Counted from the stretch's first letter, positions 44,639 through 54,292 are shown. The stretch is DNA of 64,000 nt from Mucilaginibacter gossypiicola (GCF_900110105.1 NZ_FOCL01000003.1:744001-808000), one strand, 5' to 3'. The notes: generated from the sequence alone by a model not told the origin. Made by a program: numbers and translations.

Positions 44639-46072
44639 CTATAAACTTTCAACAGGGAGCTCAGCAGCTTTGCGTTGTTTGCTGCCGCCTATCAGGTAAT
44701 AAACCGGGATGCCCGTTAATGTGATGATGAGGCCCGGATAGGTATAAGCCGGTTTATATTTAATGAGCAATAGGCAAAAAGCTATCCCCATAATGATATA
44801 AATAACAGGTAACACCGGGTAACCGAATGCTTTGTAAGGACGCTCGGCATTGGGCATTTTTTTGCGAAGGATAAAAATCCCGATGATCGTAAGCACATAA
44901 AAAACCACCACCACAAACGAGATCATATCCAACAGATCGCCATATTTACCACTCAGGCTCCACAAGCAGGCGAAAACACACTGTAGCCACAGACCAAAGC
45001 CCGGTACCGAATTTTTATTTAGCGTGCCTACTTTTTTAAAGAAAAGCCTGTCTTTAGCCATAGAATAGTAAACCCTCGCACCCGACATGATGAGCCCGTT
45101 GTTACAACCAAAGGTGGATACCATGATGAGCAAGGCAATGATCACTGTACCCGAACTGCCAAATATGTGCTGTGATGCAACTACGCCAACCCTGTCCTTA
45201 TCGGCCGAGGCTATGTCATGCAGGGAAAGAACGCCTGTATACATCACATTGGTTAAAATATAAATCACCGTTACGATCAGCGTACCCAAGGCCAGGCTTA
45301 AACCGATATTCCTTTTCGGGTTTTTGATCTCACCTGCGATAAAAGTTACATTGTTCCACGAATCGCTGCTGAATATAGAACCAACCATTGCCGATGCTAT
45401 TGCACCTAAGGCTGCAATAGTAGTGTACGAAGCAATGGAACCATTAGCGCTAAGGCTATGCATGCTCCAGGCATTCTTCCAGTTTTCATTCCATACCGAA
45501 GCTTTTAAAGAAAACAGGCCGAACACAATTAAACCCAGCAAACTCAACAGTTTGGCCATGGTGAAAATAGTCTGCACAATTTTGCCGCTGTTAACGCCGC
45601 GGGTATTGATATAAGTTAAAAACACGATCACGAGAATGGAAAGCAGTTGCGCCGGTGATATGGTCACGAAACCGAGGTCGACAGCAACAAGGCTTTCACT
45701 TAGTTGCGGGATGAGGTATGCGGTAAACTTGGCGAAGGCCACTCCCACTGCCGCTATTGTAGCTGTTTGGATCACGGTAAAGAAGCTCCATCCGTATAAA
45801 AACCCAACCAAAGGACTATAAGCTTCCTTCAGATAAACATACTGACCTCCAGCCCTCGGGAACATGGCACTCAGTTCGCCGTAACTCAGGGCGGCGGTAA
45901 GGGTCATAAAACCGGTAATGAGCCAAACAAATAACAACCAGCCTGCGCTACCCACATTGCGGGTAATATCGGCGCTCACAATAAAAATACCGGAGCCTAT
46001 CATACTGCCCGCCACCAGCATGGTGGCATCCATCAACCGCAACGAAGGCTTAAAAGAAGTGCTGTTCTCCAT
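44639..46072 (-). CDS. APC-family amino acid permease
   Basis: 477 residues with about 12 membrane helices; the start 'LRLMDATMLVAGSMIGSGIFIV' (helix 1 with the GSGIF motif) is typical of APC/LAT-like amino acid transporters. It imports amino acids by proton coupling or exchange. Its placement with the hydroxyproline genes and proline peptidases makes hydroxyproline, proline or a dipeptide the natural substrate; sequence alone does not fix it. Confidence 0.85.
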   Translation of the reverse strand: MENSTSFKPSLRLMDATMLVAGSMIGSGIFIVSADITRNVGSAGWLLFVWLITGFMTLTAALSYGELSAMFPRAGGQYVYLKEAYSPLVGFLYGWSFFTVIQTATIAAVGVAFAKFTAYLIPQLSESLVAVDLGFVTISPAQLLSILVIVFLTYINTRGVNSGKIVQTIFTMAKLLSLLGLIVFGLFSLKASVWNENWKNAWSMHSLSANGSIASYTTIAALGAIASAMVGSIFSSDSWNNVTFIAGEIKNPKRNIGLSLALGTLIVTVIYILTNVMYTGVLSLHDIASADKDRVGVVASQHIFGSSGTVIIALLIMVSTFGCNNGLIMSGARVYYSMAKDRLFFKKVGTLNKNSVPGFGLWLQCVFACLWSLSGKYGDLLDMISFVVVVFYVLTIIGIFILRKKMPNAERPYKAFGYPVLPVIYIIMGIAFCLLLIKYKPAYTYPGLIITLTGIPVYYLIGGSKQRKAAELPVESL

Positions 46073-46089
46073 AAAATGTTTTTATATAA

Positions 46090-46126
46090 AAGCAGAAAGC
46101 ATAAGGCTTAAAGCTGATAGCTTTAC
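46090..46126. repeat. 'aaagcataaggcttaaagct' intergenic repeat
   Basis: Same low-complexity family as 27396-27497 and 50581-50617; it fills the gap between the permease start and the DUF885 stop. Confidence 0.45.
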
Positions 46127-46157
46127 TTCAATGCTATTTAATAATAGGTCTATTTAG

Positions 46158-47957
46158 TTACTTACTTCCGAAATCGTAAAATTTCCAGCTTGTTGTAAAA
46201 TCTTTGGTTAAAGCCTGGTTAGTTAACGTGGCCCGCAGCATTTCAACCGGGATCAGGTTTTCTTTAATGGCAGCGTCATGGAATTGTTTAAAGGTCATTT
46301 TGCCGCTATCAACCAGTTCTTTCCTCAATTCTGTCAACTGCAAACCACCTAACAGGTAAGCCACCTGGTAAAGCGGACTATAGCCCCCTTCAAATGAGCG
46401 CCTTACTTCACCCTCGGCATTTGCACGTTCATGACCTACACGGTCAACCAAAAAGTCGATACATTGCTGTGGAGTCCAGTTGCCTAAATGATAGTTGAGC
46501 GAGAATATGATCCTGGCACAACGATGCATACGCCAGAACAGCATGCCTACCCGTTCTTCAGGAGTTTTGGCAAAACCTTTGTCGTATAACAATAGCTCCC
46601 AGTATAAAGCCCAACCTTCAATAGCAAATGGCGTCCCGAAATCCTGGCGATAAGCCTTATAACGACTGTTCATGAAATATTGCAGGTTATGACCGGGGAT
46701 CAGCTCATGCTGCACAGTTCCCCTCGAAAAGTAAGGGTTGTTGCCGCGCATGCTCATCAGTCTGTCGTCATACTGCATGGTATTGGTTGGGTATGAGATA
46801 CTGATCTCCTTTCCACCGGTAAAGAATGGATTAACTAACTGTCTCTGCGGCGACATCATCACCATTCCCCAGGTTTCTTCGGCAAGCGGAGGTATCGTGA
46901 TCAGATCGCGCTCTTTAATAAAGCTAAGGGCATCGTTATATAATTTAACAATTAGTTCAGGCTGATGGCCAACAGGAACATAGCTGTTCTTTACTTTTTC
47001 GAGGGCCTTTTTCCAATCGTTGCCAAAACCCATTTCCTGCGATGCTTTCAGCATTTCCTTATCGCACCAGGCAAACTCCTTGTTGGCCAGTTTAATAAGT
47101 TCTTCGGGCGTGTATGGGATCATCTCGGCCTGAAGCTGGCTAATCAACTCTTCTCTGCCAATAGGCACACCTTTGATTCCGCTGCTATCGCTTTTTTGAC
47201 TGGTGTTCAGCTTTCCTTTGCTTATGGCCAGCTCGCTGTACCTTTCCAACGCATTGTCAACGGCTTTATAAGGTTCAGGTACCCACCAGGTAAACGAAGG
47301 GTCGTACTTATTATAGAAACCAAAAAAGTCCTTTAAACGACCTTTTAAACCCAATAAAGCAGCTTTGGTTACTTTAGCCACCGGCATATCCACCGATGGA
47401 AGTTTATGATACGCTGTTGTATCTGCTTTAAGTTCTTTCAAGATCTTGTTCAGATCGCCTGCTACTTTTTCGCCATCAACAAATGTTCCGCGACGACGTT
47501 TTTGTTCAAGCGCGTAGATCTCATCGGCAAATGAAATGTATTTGGCAGCCTGGCTGTACAGGCCTTCTTCCTTCTTCAGGTCTTTCAGATCAAAGTTAAT
47601 GCGCTTTTTCAGCAAAATATAATCAACCTTGCCGTATATGCTCAGGGCATTAAAGTCTGTTTGCTCCAGTTGCTTCAGGTAATCATTATCAACCTCAATT
47701 AACCTTTTACGCTGTTCGGGCGAGTTAAGCACATCCTGTTTGTACTGATCTTCACCGTGCTCGTTAACGTTGTACGGCGAATAAAAGTCGCGGATGGCAT
47801 TCATATCCTGCCCGTACCTGATGATGGTACCGGCTACTTCGCTGCTTTGCTCATACAAATTGCTGGCCGGAGCAGTTTGCGCATTTGCAGTAAGGGCACC
47901 AAAAGTAAGGGCATAAAGGGCCAAACCTTTTATGGTTGTTTTAGTATTAATAAGCAC
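46158..47957 (-). CDS. DUF885 family secreted hydrolase
   Basis: 599 residues with a signal peptide (about 1-26). The family signature 'VQHELIPGHNLQYFMNSRY' (a His-Glu...Gly-His metal-type motif, about 420-440) is clear. DUF885 proteins are often annotated as peptidases but few are tested. Lies 40 bp after the AraC regulator and upstream of the permease and alpha-galactosidase, so it is probably co-regulated with them. A peptidase acting on proline-rich peptides is an inference from position. Confidence 0.82.
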   Translation of the reverse strand: MLINTKTTIKGLALYALTFGALTANAQTAPASNLYEQSSEVAGTIIRYGQDMNAIRDFYSPYNVNEHGEDQYKQDVLNSPEQRKRLIEVDNDYLKQLEQTDFNALSIYGKVDYILLKKRINFDLKDLKKEEGLYSQAAKYISFADEIYALEQKRRRGTFVDGEKVAGDLNKILKELKADTTAYHKLPSVDMPVAKVTKAALLGLKGRLKDFFGFYNKYDPSFTWWVPEPYKAVDNALERYSELAISKGKLNTSQKSDSSGIKGVPIGREELISQLQAEMIPYTPEELIKLANKEFAWCDKEMLKASQEMGFGNDWKKALEKVKNSYVPVGHQPELIVKLYNDALSFIKERDLITIPPLAEETWGMVMMSPQRQLVNPFFTGGKEISISYPTNTMQYDDRLMSMRGNNPYFSRGTVQHELIPGHNLQYFMNSRYKAYRQDFGTPFAIEGWALYWELLLYDKGFAKTPEERVGMLFWRMHRCARIIFSLNYHLGNWTPQQCIDFLVDRVGHERANAEGEVRRSFEGGYSPLYQVAYLLGGLQLTELRKELVDSGKMTFKQFHDAAIKENLIPVEMLRATLTNQALTKDFTTSWKFYDFGSK

Positions 47958-47997
47958 GATATATTGGGTTTGAGGTAAAAAGATTAAAGCCGTTGTA

Positions 47998-48900
47998 TTA
48001 GCTGGCAGCCCTGTTCAGGCTGATAAGATTATTGTTGTATGAATCGAGATAGCCCCGTGGCGAATTACCAATTACGCATTTGAACACCCGGTTAAAGTTG
48101 GTAATGCTTTTAAAACCGCACTTATAAGCTACCGTATTAATACTTTCAAACTTATGAGCGATAAGCTTTTTACATGCCTCATTGATCCTGATCTCGTTCA
48201 GGAACGAAATAAAAGTATGACCGGTATGTTTTTTGAAATATCTGCAAAACGACTCGGGAGTCATATAAGCAACTTTAGCTACATCCTCAAGTGTGATGGG
48301 TTCGCTATAGTGCTGCATGATGTAGTTATAAATATTACCGATCCTGATCCCTTCGTTTTCGGTAATGCCCGGCAGGTTGCCGTAAGTTGATAAAGGGTCA
48401 AGTTTACCCTTGATATTCGTAAGCCCTTTAAGCAAATGAAAAAACTGGATAAGCTGATCAGGTCCTGATGCCTTTTGCAAAGCGATCATGATCTGCGATA
48501 CTTTATCAACAACAGAATGCGGCAATTTAAAGCCTTGCTGGTGCTGCTGCATAAATATCAGGCTTGGTTTAAGCTCGGGCAAATTAAACAGCGGCGCCAA
48601 AGCCCCTTCCGGGTTAAAAAATATAGTAAGCGCTTCTATTTGTTTGTTGGCATTGGGCGCAAAATATTCGGGGTTACTTTTAAACACATGCGGCAGGTTG
48701 GCACCTATTAAAAACAAGTCGCCTGCGGAGTAATCATGCATGTTATTTCCTGCAATTAAAGTCCCCTCACCCTGCTGTATCCAGGTGAGCTGAATTTCTT
48801 TATGACGGTGCAGGTAGGGGTAATGGTAAGGCAAGCTAACCTTTTCTGCTATCACACTTTTATCGTGCGGAACCGGGATAGTAAATTGTAAAACTTTCAT
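47998..48900 (-). CDS. AraC-family transcriptional regulator
   Basis: 300 residues: an N-terminal cupin-like sensor ('YLHRHKEIQLTWIQQGEGTLIAGNNMHDYSAGDLFLIGANLPHVF', about 30-75) and two C-terminal helix-turn-helix motifs ('ITLEDVAKVAYMTPESFCRYFKKHTGHTFISFLNEIRI', 'SINTVAYKCGFKSITNFNRVFKCVIGNSPRGY'). Head gene of the AraC-DUF885-permease-GH27 group and next to the hydroxyproline genes, so it is the best local candidate for their control, sensing a hydroxyproline or galactoside ligand. Confidence 0.92.
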   Translation of the reverse strand: MKVLQFTIPVPHDKSVIAEKVSLPYHYPYLHRHKEIQLTWIQQGEGTLIAGNNMHDYSAGDLFLIGANLPHVFKSNPEYFAPNANKQIEALTIFFNPEGALAPLFNLPELKPSLIFMQQHQQGFKLPHSVVDKVSQIMIALQKASGPDQLIQFFHLLKGLTNIKGKLDPLSTYGNLPGITENEGIRIGNIYNYIMQHYSEPITLEDVAKVAYMTPESFCRYFKKHTGHTFISFLNEIRINEACKKLIAHKFESINTVAYKCGFKSITNFNRVFKCVIGNSPRGYLDSYNNNLISLNRAAS

Positions 48901-49252
48901 CTGCTACTTGATTATCACTTGTTGAATTTACAATTACTTAACTTAATTTGCTAACAAATGAAGTTAAAAGGATAAAATACGGGCAATATTTGATAATTTA
49001 TGGTTGATACAGGTGCCAAAATTGACCGAAAAACCCATCTTTATCCAATAAATAGAAAGTAAATTAAATGTTATATAAACAATTAAAATCAAAATTATAG
49101 TCACCACAGCTAATATTTGGCCGAATAAAATATTTTTAATTGTATATAATACAACTATTGTACATTTTACACTAACCATGCATTTTACGCAGAAAACCCG
49201 TTTTTTAACCTGTTTTTTATGATGCAGGTAATAAAACCTGCCCCTGTTAACG
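48901..49252. other. AT-rich gene-free interval with regulator promoter
   Basis: About 350 bp, very AT-rich at 49000-49200, between the AraC start and the D-hydroxyproline dehydrogenase terminator. A short minus-strand open frame at 48964-49179 has low-complexity hydrophobic content and no start context; not called. The interval must carry the araC promoter. Confidence 0.45.
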
Positions 49253-49286
49253 AAAAAAACCGCTCATCAGGGGTGAATGAGCGGTT
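49253..49286 (-). terminator. Terminator after the D-hydroxyproline dehydrogenase
   Basis: On the minus strand arms 'aaccgctca' and 'tgagcggtt' close a 10-nt loop and run into 'tttttttcg'. A second small palindrome 'ttccggcaagccggaa' lies at 49292-49307. It ends the 52744-49327 transcription unit. Confidence 0.7.
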
Positions 49287-49326
49287 CCGTTTTCCGGCAA
49301 GCCGGAAGGGTAATCAATTGTTTAAA

Positions 49327-50571
49327 TTAAGATCTTTCAGGAGCAAATTCTTTAATATCAATAGAGGTTGGTTTGCCCGAAATAATTTCGTTTGCCAGTA
49401 AACCCGTTGCCGCGCCAAGGCTCAAGCCCATCATACCATGTCCGGTTGCTACAGTAAGGTTGCTGTATTGTTTACTCCTGCCAATATAAGGCAAGCCGTC
49501 GGCAGATGAAGGCCGGAAACCGAACCAGATATCTTTTTGCTCAGGAACAGCAGGTTTTAAACCCGGGAAATACTTCGGTACTGACTCAACAATCCCTTTT
49601 ACGCGGTTCATGTTGATACGGTCGTTGATCTTGTCAAGCTCCATAGTACCACCATAACGTAAACCACCATTCATTGGGGTAATTGCAACACGGGCTTCAG
49701 CTAATAAAGCGGGGATGTGCATAGTTTCGGTATCATCCTTTACAGTAAAGGAGTAACCTTTGCCAGGCATCAACAGGATCTTTAAACCCAATAACCTGCC
49801 AATAGCCGGCGACCATGAGCCGCCTGCAATAATATATTCATCGGCAATAAACTCTTCGTTGCCTGCCAATACTTTGCTCACTTTACCGCCTTTGGTCTCA
49901 ATTTTGGTAACCTCTTTATTGGCAACCAACTTCACACCAACAGTTTTCAAGTGTTTGATCAAAGCAGCCATTAGTTTGTTTGGCGACAGGTGCGCATCGC
50001 AACGGTAATGTACCGCACCCAACACATCAAGCTCAAGCTTTGGTTGCAGCTTTTTACAGTCATCAACACTAAGCACAGCCATATCCAAACCCAGTTCCCT
50101 ACCCTTTTCGGCCATGTGCGCTTCTTCCTCACCAGCCTTTTCGGTTTTATAAAACATCAGGATGCCTTTTTCAACCAGGTCGAAATCAAAACCAGGTTCC
50201 TTGCTCAAATCTTCATAAAGCCTTTTGCTGAGCAGGGAAAGCTCCGTTAACGGAACCGCCGATTTTTCAACGTGCGCGGCATTAGCTTTCTTTAAAAATT
50301 TCAATCCCCATGAAATCAGTTCGGGGTTTAGGGATGGTTTTACGTAGAACGGGCTTTTGCTGTTAAACATCCACTTGATACCCTGCGAAACCATACCCGG
50401 CGTTGCCAGCGGGATAAAATGACTTGGCACTATCATACCGGCATTTCCATATGAGCAGCTATCGGTCATGTCGCCCTTATCAAGCACAGTAACCTCATGC
50501 CCGGCCTTTTGTAAATAATAAGCCGAACTAAGTCCTACTATCCCACCTCCTATTATCAGCACCTTTGCCAT
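49327..50571 (-). CDS. D-amino acid (D-hydroxyproline) dehydrogenase, FAD
   Basis: 414 residues, DAO/DadA family. N-terminal FAD site 'MAKVLIIGGGIVGLSSAYYL' and C-terminal 'ATGHGMMGLSLGAATG' flavin motif. It fits cis-4-hydroxy-D-proline dehydrogenase, which makes 1-pyrroline-4-hydroxy-2-carboxylate, because the epimerase that makes its substrate and the deaminase that uses its product are the next genes upstream. DadA for D-alanine is a possible alternative activity. A 226-bp gap with repeats lies between it and the epimerase gene. Confidence 0.88.
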   Translation of the reverse strand: MAKVLIIGGGIVGLSSAYYLQKAGHEVTVLDKGDMTDSCSYGNAGMIVPSHFIPLATPGMVSQGIKWMFNSKSPFYVKPSLNPELISWGLKFLKKANAAHVEKSAVPLTELSLLSKRLYEDLSKEPGFDFDLVEKGILMFYKTEKAGEEEAHMAEKGRELGLDMAVLSVDDCKKLQPKLELDVLGAVHYRCDAHLSPNKLMAALIKHLKTVGVKLVANKEVTKIETKGGKVSKVLAGNEEFIADEYIIAGGSWSPAIGRLLGLKILLMPGKGYSFTVKDDTETMHIPALLAEARVAITPMNGGLRYGGTMELDKINDRINMNRVKGIVESVPKYFPGLKPAVPEQKDIWFGFRPSSADGLPYIGRSKQYSNLTVATGHGMMGLSLGAATGLLANEIISGKPTSIDIKEFAPERS

Positions 50572-50580
50572 TTTTTATTT

Positions 50581-50617
50581 TAAGCTGAAAGCTTAAGGCG
50601 AAAAGCCGAAAGCTTTA
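50581..50617. repeat. 'aaagcttaaggcgaaaagccgaaagcttt' repeat
   Basis: Palindrome-like member of the family at 27396-27497 and 46090-46126, located in the gap between the dehydrogenase and the epimerase genes. Confidence 0.5.
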
Positions 50618-50656
50618 TTTAGAAAATTATTAATTAAAACAGTTAAAAGGGCGGGC

Positions 50657-50700
50657 TGTGCGATTCCCCTCTTGAGAGGGGTGGAGGGGTGTGTTTCTGC
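50657..50700. repeat. 44-bp repeat, copy B, and adjacent facing copy
   Basis: Reverse complement of 39169-39212 with one mismatch. A second, facing partial copy follows (gaaacacaccccta ... cccctctcaagagggga, about 50716-50770). The pair forms a large palindrome between the dehydrogenase and epimerase genes. Confidence 0.7.
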
Positions 50701-50797
50701 TATGATAAATCAATCGTAGAAACACACCCCTACCAACGCTTTTTCCTCCGCGCCCCCTCTCAAGAGGGGATTTTGAAAGTCCTTCGTTTACTCTATT

Positions 50798-51799
50798 TTA
50801 TATCACCTGGAAACCATGTGCATAAGGATCGTCATCATCAATCTTGATGGTATTGTAACCATATACTTTGGCCCAGCCTTCTACACTTGGTATAATGGCA
50901 TCAAAATCATTGATCTTCACCACATCCTCAACTTTGCCAATAAACTTACTGCCGATGATACTTTCGTGAATAAAAGGCTCACCTACTTTCAATTTACCTT
51001 TGGCAAACCATTGCGCCATACGCGCAGATGTGCCTGTTCCGCAAGGCGACCGGTCGATAGCTTTATCGCCGTAAAATACCGCGTTACGTGCAGTTGAATC
51101 TGCCGATAAAGTAGCACCTGCCCAAAGAATATGGGTACAGGTATTTATGGTAGGATCCTGCGGATGCACGAACTGATATTTTTCGTTGATGCGTTTACGC
51201 AGCACCTGGCTCCAGGCTATCAACTGACCGGCTGTATAATGCTCGATACCTTTAAAATTAGGCTGAGGATCAACAATGGCATAGTAATTACCACCATACG
51301 AAACGTCGATAGTAAGCGTGCCAAGGTCAGGGCATTCCACTTCTAAATCAGTCGCGGCAAGATATGCGGCCACGTTTCTGAGTTTCACCGAAGTTACCTT
51401 TTTGCCCTCCTGTTTATACTCGATCAATACCAGACCTGCAGGTGCTTCCATGCGTACTATACCCGGGGTTTTAGGCTGGATCAGTCCTTCCTCAATAGCT
51501 ATGGTGATGGTGCCGATAGTTCCGTGACCACACATGGGTAAACAACCGCTGGTTTCAATGAACAAAACAGCAACGTCGTTTTCCGGATCATGAGGTGGAT
51601 ACAGGATACTGCCCGACATCATATCATGCCCGCGGGGTTCAAACATCAGGCCCGTCCTGATCCAGTCGTACTCCTTTAAAAAGTGTTGACGTTTCTGGCT
51701 CATGTTGTCGCCTTTTAGTGTGGGACCGCCGCCGGCCACCAGCCTTACGGGATTACCGCAGGTGTGTGCATCAACACAAAAGAAAGTTTTACTTGCCAT
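50798..51799 (-). CDS. 4-hydroxyproline 2-epimerase
   Basis: 333 residues from ATG 51799, 6 bp after the upstream stop; a TTG two codons earlier is not preferred. The proline racemase fold has its two catalytic Cys: C90 in 'PMCGHGTIG' and C253 in 'SPCGTGTSA', so it is an epimerase and not the Thr-containing dehydratase. It converts trans-4-hydroxy-L-proline to cis-4-hydroxy-D-proline. Follows the DHDPS-family deaminase in one operon. Pathway context makes hydroxyproline the likely substrate rather than proline. Confidence 0.93.
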   Translation of the reverse strand: MASKTFFCVDAHTCGNPVRLVAGGGPTLKGDNMSQKRQHFLKEYDWIRTGLMFEPRGHDMMSGSILYPPHDPENDVAVLFIETSGCLPMCGHGTIGTITIAIEEGLIQPKTPGIVRMEAPAGLVLIEYKQEGKKVTSVKLRNVAAYLAATDLEVECPDLGTLTIDVSYGGNYYAIVDPQPNFKGIEHYTAGQLIAWSQVLRKRINEKYQFVHPQDPTINTCTHILWAGATLSADSTARNAVFYGDKAIDRSPCGTGTSARMAQWFAKGKLKVGEPFIHESIIGSKFIGKVEDVVKINDFDAIIPSVEGWAKVYGYNTIKIDDDDPYAHGFQVI

Positions 51800-51805
51800 A
51801 TGCAA

Positions 51806-52744
51806 TTATAACGCTACTTCTGTCAATTTACCCCAGCTTCCAACAGGCAATTCGGGCCTTGCAGCAAGTGCATCATCAATAATTTTTTGAACTTTTTCGC
51901 GCTCAGCACCAATTATTGGTAAACGCGGCGCACGTACATTTTCGGTACCTATACCGGTTGCAACCTCGGCCAGTTTAATGTACTGTACCAGTTTAGGATG
52001 AATATCCAGCTCAAGTACAGGTAAAAACCAACGATAGATAGCCAATGCCTCATCATACCTTTTTGCTTTAACCAAACGATAAATAGCAACGGTTTCTTTA
52101 GGGAAGGCATCAACCAAACCTGCAACCCAACCGTCAGCACCCATCACAAGGCTTTCCATAGCCAGTGGATCAACACCGGTAAAGATCTTGTACCTGTCAC
52201 CAAAACGATTGATCATACGGGTAACGTTTGATACATCACGGGTTGATTCTTTTACCGCCTGGATATTATCATAAGCAGCAAGTTCGGCAAACATATCTAA
52301 AGTAACCTCAATTTTATAATCAACAGGGTTATTGTAGATCATGATTGGCAGTTCGGTACTTTTTGCAATAGTTGTAAGGTAAGCGACGGTTTCGCGGGCT
52401 TCGCTATTGTAACGCATAGGCGGCAACAACATCAGGCCATCGGCACCTTTATCCAGTGCTTTTTGAGCATAAGCAACAGCCGCTTTGGTAGTTTGTTCGG
52501 CAATATTCAATATAACAGGAACTTTTCCTTCAACAAACTCAACAGTGTGGGCAAGCAAAGCAAATTTTTCATCATCGCTTAATACGCTCGCTTCGCCTAA
52601 TGAGCCGCCTAATATAAATCCGTCAACACCGGCTTCAAGCTGGGCGTTCAGGTTTATATCAAAAGCTTCAAAATCAAGTTCGTCATTATCTGTAAATTTA
52701 GTAGTTACTGCAGGGAGTACGCCTTTCCAATCAAAATTTATCAT
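51806..52744 (-). CDS. DHDPS-family deaminase (1-pyrroline-4-hydroxy-2-carboxylate deaminase)
   Basis: 312 residues, DapA/NanA fold. Schiff-base K165 ('QAVKESTRD') and Y137 ('IMIYNNPVDY') are visible, with 'GGSLGEASVL' for substrate carboxylate. In the D-hydroxyproline pathway this family deaminates 1-pyrroline-4-hydroxy-2-carboxylate to 2-oxoglutarate semialdehyde. Its place directly before the epimerase supports that over lysine biosynthesis dapA. First gene of the Hyp operon; the 120-bp upstream gap is the promoter region. Confidence 0.9.
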   Translation of the reverse strand: MINFDWKGVLPAVTTKFTDNDELDFEAFDINLNAQLEAGVDGFILGGSLGEASVLSDDEKFALLAHTVEFVEGKVPVILNIAEQTTKAAVAYAQKALDKGADGLMLLPPMRYNSEARETVAYLTTIAKSTELPIMIYNNPVDYKIEVTLDMFAELAAYDNIQAVKESTRDVSNVTRMINRFGDRYKIFTGVDPLAMESLVMGADGWVAGLVDAFPKETVAIYRLVKAKRYDEALAIYRWFLPVLELDIHPKLVQYIKLAEVATGIGTENVRAPRLPIIGAEREKVQKIIDDALAARPELPVGSWGKLTEVAL

Positions 52745-52866
52745 TGTATATTATTTTTCACAAAATTAAAATAGTAATAAGTATTGTTTATTTAACAATT
52801 TAGCAGACACTAACCGTATTTTAACCTATAATATCGCTTACCGGCAACGTGCCTGCTAAATAACGC

Positions 52867-54264
52867 CTATTGCGCATCCCACCAAACCCTGTCAGTAAGC
52901 TTAGCACTTTGCTGCGACTGAGGGTTTGAGGTCATTTCTGACTGCGGATAAAGCACCCTGCGCGGAATATCCGACAGCGCATTTTTCACCTTGGTTAACG
53001 CCGGGAAGCCGGTACGTCTCCAGTCGGTGTAGTTCTCCATCGACAGGAAATTAGCTACAGACTTTTCCTCCATAATAAGCTGCATGGCATTAGCACTGGT
53101 CAAAGTCCCTCTTGAAGCTAAATAAGTATTCACATCGGCATCAGCAATGCCCAATTTTGACATGTGCGATTTAACAGCCAGCAAATAAACCGGTTGCGCC
53201 GCCGTAGCACCTGATAATACAAATGTAGCTTCGGCTTTTAAGAATAATGCTTCCGAGTAAGTAACAATGTAGTTATTTGAGCTTGTACTTGCATAAAAAG
53301 AGCCACCCAACGAGTATGATTCCAAGCTACCGATATCTTCCAAACCTATCTGACGGCCGGTATATAAACCGGTTTCAATTGCAGGAGCAACCATTTTTGA
53401 CAAACGTGGGTCTTTCCTGGTTTTAAAACCATCAACAAACGTTGAAGCTAATACCAGTGTTGAGCCTGGCAGGAAGTTTTGTTGCCAGGGGTTTTCAGCG
53501 CCAGCACCGCCGGTGAATGGCATTTTCATATCATCATCATTGCTTACCATACCATTTTCAAGAGCAGTAAGCGCCAGTTGTGCCTGAGCAGCAGCTGTAT
53601 GCCCTGGAGCTTTGGTTAAGTGCATATAATAACGTGCTTTTAATGTGTAAGCCGCTTTTTTCCATTTACTCATATCGCCGCCATAGTAAAAATCATCACC
53701 TGTAGGTACCGTAGTGGTATTTTTAGCGATATCTGCGATAGCGTTATCAAGCAGGGTTTGTATCTGCGTATAAATTGCTTCCTGGCTATCATATGTTGGG
53801 GTAAGGTTATCTGTACCCTGAAAACTTTTTGAATAAGGCACATCGCCCCAGGCATCAGTAGCAGAACCAAGCGTATAGGCAAGCAAGATCTTTGATATTC
53901 CCGCGTAGTTAGCATTGCCGTCAGCTTCTGCTTTTTTATTAAGCAAAACAAGATTATTCATTACCTGTACATAAAAGTTGTACCAATCGCTATCCATGTC
54001 CTGATGATACATGAGATAGGTACCAAAGTTTGGTGGTACCTGGTTTAAAGCTATTACCTGAAGGTATTGCTGTAATACTATAGCGAGGTTAGCACCACCC
54101 GCAGCAGTAATATTCTGTGATATGGCCGCTTCAACCGGGGCCAGGATCAGTGATTCTTTAACATCTATAGGCCTGTTGGGGTCGTGGTTTACATCAATGT
54201 ATTTTTTACAGCCCGTAAAGCTTACTAACGCGCATGTTACTAACGTGATATATTTATTTTTCAT
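52867..54264 (-). CDS. SusD/RagB-like outer-membrane lipoprotein
   Basis: 465 residues, SusD-like_2 type. Lipobox 'ALVSFTGCKKY' (Cys19); mature start 'IDVNHDPNRPIDVKESLILAP' and helices with TPR-like packing, ending 'VPRR..YPQSEMTSNPQSQQSAKLTDRVWWDA' region typical of the family. It binds glycan or peptide at the cell surface and caps the SusC barrel. Gap of 28 bp from susC, same operon. Divergent GH127/146 genes across 347 bp suggest arabinose-bearing substrates. Confidence 0.93.
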   Translation of the reverse strand: MKNKYITLVTCALVSFTGCKKYIDVNHDPNRPIDVKESLILAPVEAAISQNITAAGGANLAIVLQQYLQVIALNQVPPNFGTYLMYHQDMDSDWYNFYVQVMNNLVLLNKKAEADGNANYAGISKILLAYTLGSATDAWGDVPYSKSFQGTDNLTPTYDSQEAIYTQIQTLLDNAIADIAKNTTTVPTGDDFYYGGDMSKWKKAAYTLKARYYMHLTKAPGHTAAAQAQLALTALENGMVSNDDDMKMPFTGGAGAENPWQQNFLPGSTLVLASTFVDGFKTRKDPRLSKMVAPAIETGLYTGRQIGLEDIGSLESYSLGGSFYASTSSNNYIVTYSEALFLKAEATFVLSGATAAQPVYLLAVKSHMSKLGIADADVNTYLASRGTLTSANAMQLIMEEKSVANFLSMENYTDWRRTGFPALTKVKNALSDIPRRVLYPQSEMTSNPQSQQSAKLTDRVWWDAQ

Positions 54265-54292
54265 GACAATTTCTCTTATTAATGATTTTAAA

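Noticed and set aside
48964..49179. 71-codon minus-strand open frame in the AT-rich gap
   Set aside because: Hydrophobic low-complexity product expected from AT-rich DNA; no start context or family.
50798..51799. trans-3-hydroxy-L-proline dehydratase
   Set aside because: Both catalytic Cys are present (C90, C253), whereas the dehydratase has Thr at one position.
51806..52744. Housekeeping dapA
   Set aside because: It is the first gene of an operon with hydroxyproline epimerase; context favours the hydroxyproline deaminase role.
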